Shown one piece after another: positions 8,214 through 12,940 of a stretch of 12,940 nucleotides of DNA. Position 1 is the first letter of the stretch, and each line of letters begins with the position of its first letter. Both the position numbers and the translations under genes were made by a program. Below the pieces are notes generated by a model, which ran no database searches, was not told the DNA's origin, and saw nothing but the letters and a program-made list of their open reading frames with translations. Source of the stretch: Saprospiraceae bacterium (GTDB taxonomy: Bacteria > Bacteroidota > Bacteroidia > Chitinophagales > Saprospiraceae); the NCBI GenBank assembly GCA_016715105.1, contig JADKBO010000065.1:1-12940 (forward strand), given 5' to 3'.

Positions 8214-11152
8214 TCAATACCTCCCATCCTTAACAAAAGGCAACTTCACCATCTTGCTTACTTCCAGGCTCGCAAAGCCAAAGTCATCGACTACCTTGCC
8301 TAGCACGATGTAGCAACCTTTGCCCTGAAATGCGTAGGCTTTCAAGCTCGGTGGGAAGTGTACGGTGTCAAAGAAGTGTCCATCGACGTCGGTCATCGTG
8401 CCGAAATTCATGAGATCTCCTTTGGAGGTGGTGACCCACTTGCGACACACGTAGTAGCCGACCATACGCACTGTCTTGCCGATGAAGTCTTTCATTTGTG
8501 TTGCTCTAATGTCTCCTCTGAACTTTGTCTGTAAGAGATCAAAAGGATTGCAGAGCGGAAATCCCAACAACTCTATTTCGTCAAAGGATTGTTCGTGTTC
8601 CGTCTCAGAGAGTATCGGTAGTGTGAAATTCTCAGGCTCGGTGTCAAAAAGCATCTCACCAGCGTAGGCGTGTTTGATGAGTGGGTTGTGGACGGCATTT
8701 TTTTCCCACATGAGTTCGTACTTGTTCATCCCTGTGAAGCGGAAGGCACCAATACGAATGAGAATCTCAAGCTGCTCCTTGGAGATGTTGATACGATGGG
8801 AAAAATCCTTTAAGCTACGATAATCTCCGTGCAACTGTCGCTCCTCTACGATGGCATGGGCAAGCTTTTGCTCCAGATTGGCCAGATGGACGAATCCTAT
8901 GTAGATCGTCGTACCATAGATATTGGTGAGGTACGTAGAATTGTTGACACAGGGAGCTTCGATCTTTGCGCCACACATACGCGCCTCGTGGACGTACTGT
9001 TCGGTACTGTAGAATCCACCAAAATTATTGATCACCGCTGTCATAAACTCGAGTGGAAAGTAGGTCTTGAGATACAAACTCTGGAAAGACTCTGCCGCAA
9101 AACTGGCCGAATGCGCCTTGCAGAATGAGTAGCCACTAAAACTCTCGATCTGTCGCCATACTTCCTTGCTGAGTTCTTCGGGATAGCCACTCTTTGCAGT
9201 TGCGAAAATATTTCTCTTGCAATCGATAAAAGGTATCCGAACTCTTCTTTTTGCCGGTCATAATGCGTCGCAACACGTCCGACTCATCGAGATCGAGACC
9301 GGAAAAATGGTGGACGATCTTCATCACATCTTCCTGATACACCATGACACCATACGTCTCGCCAAGATGCTCCTCAAAGACTGGATGCAAATACGTGTAA
9401 CTGTCCGGCTTATGAAATCGCTGTATGTACTCACGCATCATGCCCGACTGCGCCACGCCCGGGCGTATGATCGAACTGGCGGCGACGAGATGTATGTAAT
9501 TGTCGCATCGCAACTTGTGGAGCAGACCACGCATGGCGGGCGACTCTATGTAGAAACAACCGATACAGTGACCAGAACGAAGTTGGGCTTTGACCTTGGG
9601 ATCTTCTTTGATCAGCGCTACATTGTGTACGTCGATGGCTTTGCCTTGATTTTGTTTGACGAGATCTACAGCGTCTTTGATGTGGCCGAGACCACGCTGC
9701 GAGAGTACGTCGTATTTGTGGTATTCGAGATCTTCGGCGCCGTACATATCAAAATGTACGATGGGAAATCCCTTGGGCATCAGTTGTAATGCCGTGTGAT
9801 AATTGAGTGGCTTTTCGCTGATGAGAATACCTCCGGCATGAATGGAGAGATAATTGGGAAATTTTTCGATCATCTTACCATACTTAAATATGTGTTTGGC
9901 AAATGGATGATGTTTGTCCACGGCCATGGGTTCGTCCACGATAGTATCTATGTCCGCTTTGGGCAATCCGAGTACCTTACCGAGTTCGCGTATGATGGAT
10001 TTACCCTTGAAGGTATTGTACGTAGCAAGCAAGGCCGTGTGTTCTTTGCCGTATCGTTTGAAGATGTAGTCGGTGACATCATCACGGTTATTCCATGAGA
10101 AGTCGATGTCAAAATCTGGTGGTGAAGACCGATGTGGATTGATAAATCGCTCAAAATATAAGTCTAGCTCGAGTGGATCTACATCGGTGATATTGAGATT
10201 ATAGGCTACGATGGAGTTAGCTCCCGATCCGCGTCCTACGTGAAAATAACCGACTGAATGTGCATATCGGACGATGTCCCACGTGATGAGAAAGTAGGCA
10301 CAAAATCCCATTTGTTGGATGACTTTGAGCTCTCGGAGTGTCCGCTCCTCGGCTTTTTTGTGCTTTTCGCCAAATCGTTTTTTACAACCACTAGTGGCCA
10401 GTTTGGTCAATAGTTTGAAATCGTCATCTGGGTCACCGGTGAAAGTACGACGATTGTGGAGCTTGGTCGCCTCCATCTCGGTATGACAGGTATCGAGGAT
10501 ATGCTGCGTATTGGCGATGATGTGCGGGTACTGTTGGAATACGTTCTCGATTTGACCTTTGGGGTAAAATATCTCTGATGACTTGGCGCAGTCTTTGGCA
10601 TCTAACTTACCGATCACGATATTGAGATCGATACATCGGAGTAGTTTGTGCGCCTTAAATCCATCCTGATCCGCAAAAGTCACAGGACTGAAAATGACGA
10701 GTTTGTCTGGATAGTTTTTGAGATAGGATGAGTACAGATGGTTGACTTCTTCGGGTCTGACGCCTGCATACTCATACTCACTGAGCAGCTCCACACCTTT
10801 GGGTAGCTTGCGATAGATGACGTAGCAATGCTGGAGTTCAGGTGCTTCTTTGGGTAGTGGTTCGCCCGTAAGTGATGACTCCGTAAGTAACGAACAAAGT
10901 TCTCTCCATCCCTCATCATTGCGCGCGATACCGAGATAGAGAAATTCATTGTCCTGACGAAATTCTATACCGAGTATGGGTTTGATGCCTTCTGCCCGAC
11001 AGGCCCGTACAAACTGAAATGCCGCTGATGTATTATTGATATCCGAAAACACGAGAGCCTCCACGCCAAATGACTTAGCGATTCCAGGCAAATCTTCCGG
11101 GTGCGAAGGTGCCGTAGCGGAGGCTGAAGTAGGAATGACAGTTGAGGTACAT
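8214..11152 (-). pseudogene. dnaE: DNA polymerase III alpha subunit, DnaE2/ImuC-type, two single-base frameshifts
   Basis: A C-family polymerase of about 978 aa, matching the shorter second DnaE of Bacteroidota rather than the longer replicative one. The start at 11152 reads MYLNCHSYFSLRYGTFAP. One extra base near 11097-11098 shifts it into the main frame (EDLPGIAKSFGVEALVFSD recovered across the join). A second indel near 9189 shifts KYFRNCKE into GYPEELSKEVWRQIESFSGY. The PHP domain is N-terminal with a degenerate metal site (HSYFS where HSDYS is usual). The polymerase active site is PPDFDIDFSWNN, with KYDVLSQRGLGHI as the likely third acidic region and HVGRGSGANSIVAY in the palm. The C-terminal HhH region (SKEQLEILIRIGAF) and an OB-like fold are present, ending KDGRY. 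The role is probably damage-tolerant, error-prone synthesis; no imuA or imuB partner is in the window. Sequence conservation is high, so the breaks are either very recent or sequencing errors. Confidence 0.9.
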
Positions 11153-11203
11153 CGACATCTCTTTTGAGTATAAAGTAATAAGTTTGTGAGATGAGATATT
11201 TGG

Positions 11204-11278
11204 GAGTGCCCACGTCTTCGTTCCTCCGACGTCGTCGGGCTATCCGCTTTACTTCGTGTTCGCTTCTATCCCTCACTC
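11204..11278 (-). ncRNA. Possible structured RNA or intergenic repeat element in the dnaE leader
   Basis: A GC-rich island in the 290-bp gap before dnaE. On the minus strand GAGTG (11278-11274) can pair with CACTC (11208-11204). Inside, GGGATAGAAGC can face GCGGATAGCCC (GGG/CCC and GC/GC pairs around matching A-rich internal loops), and CCGAC-GAC-GTCGG or ACGTC/GACGT are alternative stems. The motif resembles a family of repeated Bacteroidota intergenic elements (possibly Flavo-1 RNA), which I recall only loosely. It lies between a promoter and the dnaE start, so it may be part of the 5' leader. The strand is uncertain. Confidence 0.35.
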
Positions 11279-11319
11279 TTGGCTGCACGCAATGGCCCAA
11301 CCCATCCCAGATCTAACAA

Positions 11320-11359
11320 TGTCGATTATTACGTCATTATTATGACGTATAATCTGACA
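11320..11359. promoter_or_regulatory. 40-bp near-perfect palindrome: candidate operator of dnaE
   Basis: Core TACGTCAT (11330-11337), TATT, ATGACGTA (11342-11349) is perfect. The arms extend outward with GATTA/TAATC and TGTC/GACA, with one bulged T on each side (17 of 18 bases paired per arm). It abuts the -7 box of the dnaE promoter and would cover the transcription start. A dimeric repressor site is the natural reading; LexA or another damage regulator is a guess. Confidence 0.7.
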
Positions 11360-11388
11360 AAGATAGTTTATCTAATTGAGATTGTCAA
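11358..11388 (-). promoter_or_regulatory. Promoter reading toward dnaE
   Basis: On the minus strand TTGACA (11383-11388), a 17-nt spacer, then TATCTTTG (11358-11365). This fits both a sigma70 -35 and the Bacteroidota -7 box TAnnTTTG. The leader to the dnaE ATG would be about 200 nt. It points away from the unknown gene ending at 11445. Confidence 0.7.
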
Positions 11389-11444
11389 GTAGGAAAGCAA
11401 AAATTAACATCACAATTTTCCTGCGGTTCCACCAAGAGATGCAG

Positions 11445-12078
11445 TTATTGTGTTTTGTAAAGATTGAAGCCTATTGATCCTCTTACACTGATGTTAACTC
11501 TCTTCATTTCTATCTTCAAATCCTTGAGCCAAAGATTCAATTTCGAAGGGGTGCTTTTTTTATATTCATTATTTCCAAGAGATGTAGAGAATAAGTCAAC
11601 AGTGTGTGTTTTAAAGTTAGTTACCATTTCATCTCTGTGGGCAAATTTGATTTGGTGTATGGGGTAAGTTTAAGAAAACAATTGTCATCAAGGATTTTAT
11701 CACAATCAGTTTTTTGATATCCATTTTGAGAGCCAGGATGAGAAATTTTATATATATGAAATGTACTATCTTTGATATTTTGAAGGACTGAGGCCCATCC
11801 TATAGTACTATTTTTTTATACCATCTGCATAACCAATGTGTTTAGCTCTACTATTAAAAAAAAATATATTCTTCAATAATTCTTTAGGTAAAATGGTGTT
11901 AACTCCAATATACTTTATCTTTTTAACTATTGTAATAAAGGTACTATTTTCTATATCAGGAAACCTAACCCGAATAAGATCTCCTTTTGCAATAACTATT
12001 GCATTTAATCTTTCATCTTTTTCGTTAAATACAACGTATTCATTACTACTTACTTAAAACTAATATTGGAATCTTCAT
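11445..12078 (-). pseudogene. Unknown protein of about 210 aa, recoverable across three frame breaks
   Basis: No family recognised. Reading the minus strand from ATG 12078 (MKIPILVLS), one base too many leads to SSNEYVVFNEKDERLNAIVI and on to LPKELLKNIFFFNSRAKHIG, ending at an A7 run near 11814. Removing one A continues as STIGWASVLQNIKDSTFHIY and NGYQKTDCDKILDDNCFLKL. A third break near 11637 leads to DEMVTNFKTHTVDLFSTSLG and KRVNISVRGSIGFNLYKTQ, stop TAA at 11445. The frames abut without overlap or gap and composition is uniform, which supports one gene. No signal peptide or membrane helix is obvious. It starts about 50 bp after the stop of the gene at 12128 and is probably co-transcribed with it. 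AT-rich and flanked by GC-richer dnaE and xerD, it is likely acquired. Function unknown. Confidence 0.6.
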
Positions 12079-12127
12079 GATTGCTTATTTTTCTTTTTTA
12101 ATAATATGACTAAGTCTACCTGTTAAA

Positions 12128-12412
12128 CTATTTATTGTTATGTTCATACAAAATATCTATTAAGTTAAAAAATTTGAACTTTAAGGGTTGTATTGTTGAG
12201 AAATCATCGTCTAATGGCAATGCTTTATGAAAAAGATATATCACGTTGCCTTTCCTTTTGAAAAAAAAATTCCAAATTATAATTGGAGCCACAAATTCAT
12301 TCTTATCTTCCAAAACATCGTGTTTTTTTATATACTCAAAATAATCACTTAGTTTATTCAGTGCTTTGATACATTCTTTAGCTTTATTCTCATTTTCGTA
12401 AAACATTTCCAA
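12128..12412 (-). CDS. Hypothetical protein, about 94 aa or longer
   Basis: Not recognised. The frame from TTG 12412 (ATG at 12406 is the next choice) encodes a lysine-rich, mostly helical-looking protein: NENKAKECIKALNKLSDYFE, then EFVAPIIIWNFFFKRKGN and PLDDDFSTIQPLKFKFFNLI. The frame is open upstream to about 12530 (SKKVVNSNKIVLIYTSICGN) but without an ATG, so the true N-terminus may be longer or lie across another small indel. The stop at 12128 gives EHNNK. An alternative frame there would extend the protein by about 17 codons to a TAA only 6 bp before the next gene's start, which would couple the two. The AT-rich composition matches the gene at 11445 and differs from xerD. Function unknown. 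Confidence 0.5.
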   Translation of the reverse strand: MEMFYENENKAKECIKALNKLSDYFEYIKKHDVLEDKNEFVAPIIIWNFFFKRKGNVIYLFHKALPLDDDFSTIQPLKFKFFNLIDILYEHNNK

Positions 12413-12567
12413 AATATATGTTTCCTCTATAAATTCATGATTTCCGCAAATTGATGTGTAAATTAGTACAATTTTATTAGAATTTACTACTTTTTTTGAA
12501 AATATTAAGAGTATGTTTAAACTTTTGTTGCTTTATAATCAATATCTTATGAACACAGTCTCAAAAA

Positions 12568-12939
12568 TTAAGTACAATGTTTGTATGTATATTTGTAGAA
12601 AAATTTTCTCCAAACTACAATTATTTTTTTTCTTTTTTTGCTCAATGGGTGATATTTCATCATAGTCTCTCTGAGATAGTTCCTGTCCAGATGAGTGTAA
12701 ATTTCTGTAGTCATTATGGATTCATGACCCAACATCTCCTGGACAGCCCTGAGGTCCGCACCTCCTTCTACCAGATGTGTGGCAAAAGAATGCCTGAAAG
12801 TATGTGGGCTGACCGACTTTCTGATGCCCGCCTGAGATGCATATTGTTTGATCAGTGTGAAGACCATCACTCTGGTGAGGCCTTTCCCTCTTCTGTTGAG
12901 AAAGAGTGTATCCTCGTGATTTTGGCAATGACGGGCAAT
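12568..12939 (-). CDS. xerD: Tyrosine recombinase XerD, C-terminal catalytic part (5' end outside the window)
   Basis: XerD with XerC resolves chromosome dimers at dif. The frame is open from the right edge and shows LNRRGKGLTRVMVF, then HTFRHSFATHLVEGGADLR (the HxxR motif), LGHESIMTTEIYTH (the second histidine and the nucleophile tyrosine) and LRETMMKYHPLSKK. The first catalytic arginine lies beyond position 12939. XerD proteins normally end just after the YHP block. Here 20 more codons (KKIIVVWRKFFYKYTYKHCT) follow two A-runs, and one base fewer in the A8 run would bring TAA into frame directly after KRKK, so the tail is doubtful. GC content is like dnaE, pointing to a backbone gene. An element-borne integrase is a less likely alternative. 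Confidence 0.85.
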   Translation of the reverse strand: MARHCQNHEDTLFLNRRGKGLTRVMVFTLIKQYASQAGIRKSVSPHTFRHSFATHLVEGGADLRAVQEMLGHESIMTTEIYTHLDRNYLRETMMKYHPLSKKRKKIIVVWRKFFYKYTYKHCT

Positions 12940-12940
12940 G

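Noticed and set aside
9217..10098. Two plus-strand ORFs of 190 and 100 codons
   Set aside because: They are antisense shadows of the strongly conserved dnaE frame and show no recognisable motif.
10965..11300. Minus-strand ORF of 111 codons starting in the dnaE leader
   Set aside because: It overlaps the true DnaE N-terminus out of frame and is arginine-rich without motifs; only part of it accidentally matches frames split by the dnaE indel.
11320..11359. dif-like XerC/XerD site
   Set aside because: An 11-6-11 layout can be drawn on the palindrome near xerD, but the half-sites do not match the dif arms I know and the symmetry is too perfect; an operator fits better next to the promoter.
11836..12057. 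Plus-strand ORF of 73 codons resembling a membrane protein
   Set aside because: The minus strand there has a continuous 80-codon frame that joins flanking frames into one protein; the plus ORF is its shadow.
1..12940. CRISPR array, rRNA or tRNA genes
   Set aside because: No regularly spaced repeats and no rRNA or tRNA signatures were seen on either strand.

Overview
The window looks like Bacteroidota DNA. The clearest signs are two promoters of the Bacteroidota type (-7 box TAnnTTTG, one with a -33 TTTG), a BT4734-like/DUF3987 protein of the kind found in Bacteroidota integrative elements, and XerD and DnaE sequences of Bacteroidota style. I cannot name a genus. Two textures alternate. The dnaE and xerD genes are moderately GC-rich and look like chromosome backbone; everything else is AT-rich and looks acquired.

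Layout. (1) 1-4819, all on the minus strand: a broken integrative-element module. In reading order it is an excisionase-like HTH protein, a BT4734/DUF3987 protein, an XRE regulator and a type I restriction-modification methylase (hsdM) that runs off the left edge. All four are recognisable over most of their length but are cut by many small frameshifts. (2) 4820-5055: a regulatory or recombination-like intergenic stretch with a 9-bp inverted repeat and four copies of AAGGTTCAG (two per orientation); no integrase is seen. (3) 5056-6355: a complete 1300-bp ISKra4-like insertion sequence with perfect 18-bp terminal repeats, a promoter, and two ORFs joined by an A9 slippage site inside a hairpin. 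(4) 6342-8209, plus strand: a KAP-family P-loop NTPase cut at its 5' end by the IS. (5) 8214-11152, minus strand: a DnaE2/ImuC-type DNA polymerase III alpha subunit of about 978 aa in three frames, converging on the KAP gene with 4 bp between them. Upstream lies a 200-nt leader with a possible structured RNA and a promoter abutting a 40-bp palindromic operator. (6) 11445-12500, minus strand: two AT-rich genes of unknown function, one recoverable only by joining frames. (7) 12568-12939: the C-terminal part of XerD, running off the right edge.

How it fits together. The left module resembles integrative elements that carry a type I R-M system as cargo. With the KAP ATPase it suggests a decayed or poorly sequenced defence island lodged against the 3' end of a damage-type polymerase gene. 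Nearly every reading-frame break can be repaired by one small indel, often in a homopolymer, and conserved protein sequence continues on both sides. This pattern means sequencing or assembly indels must be considered alongside genuine pseudogenes. I do not see a clearly new system. The best candidates for new biology are the unknown gene pair at 11445-12500, the operator plus leader of dnaE, and the nested repeats at 4918-4977.
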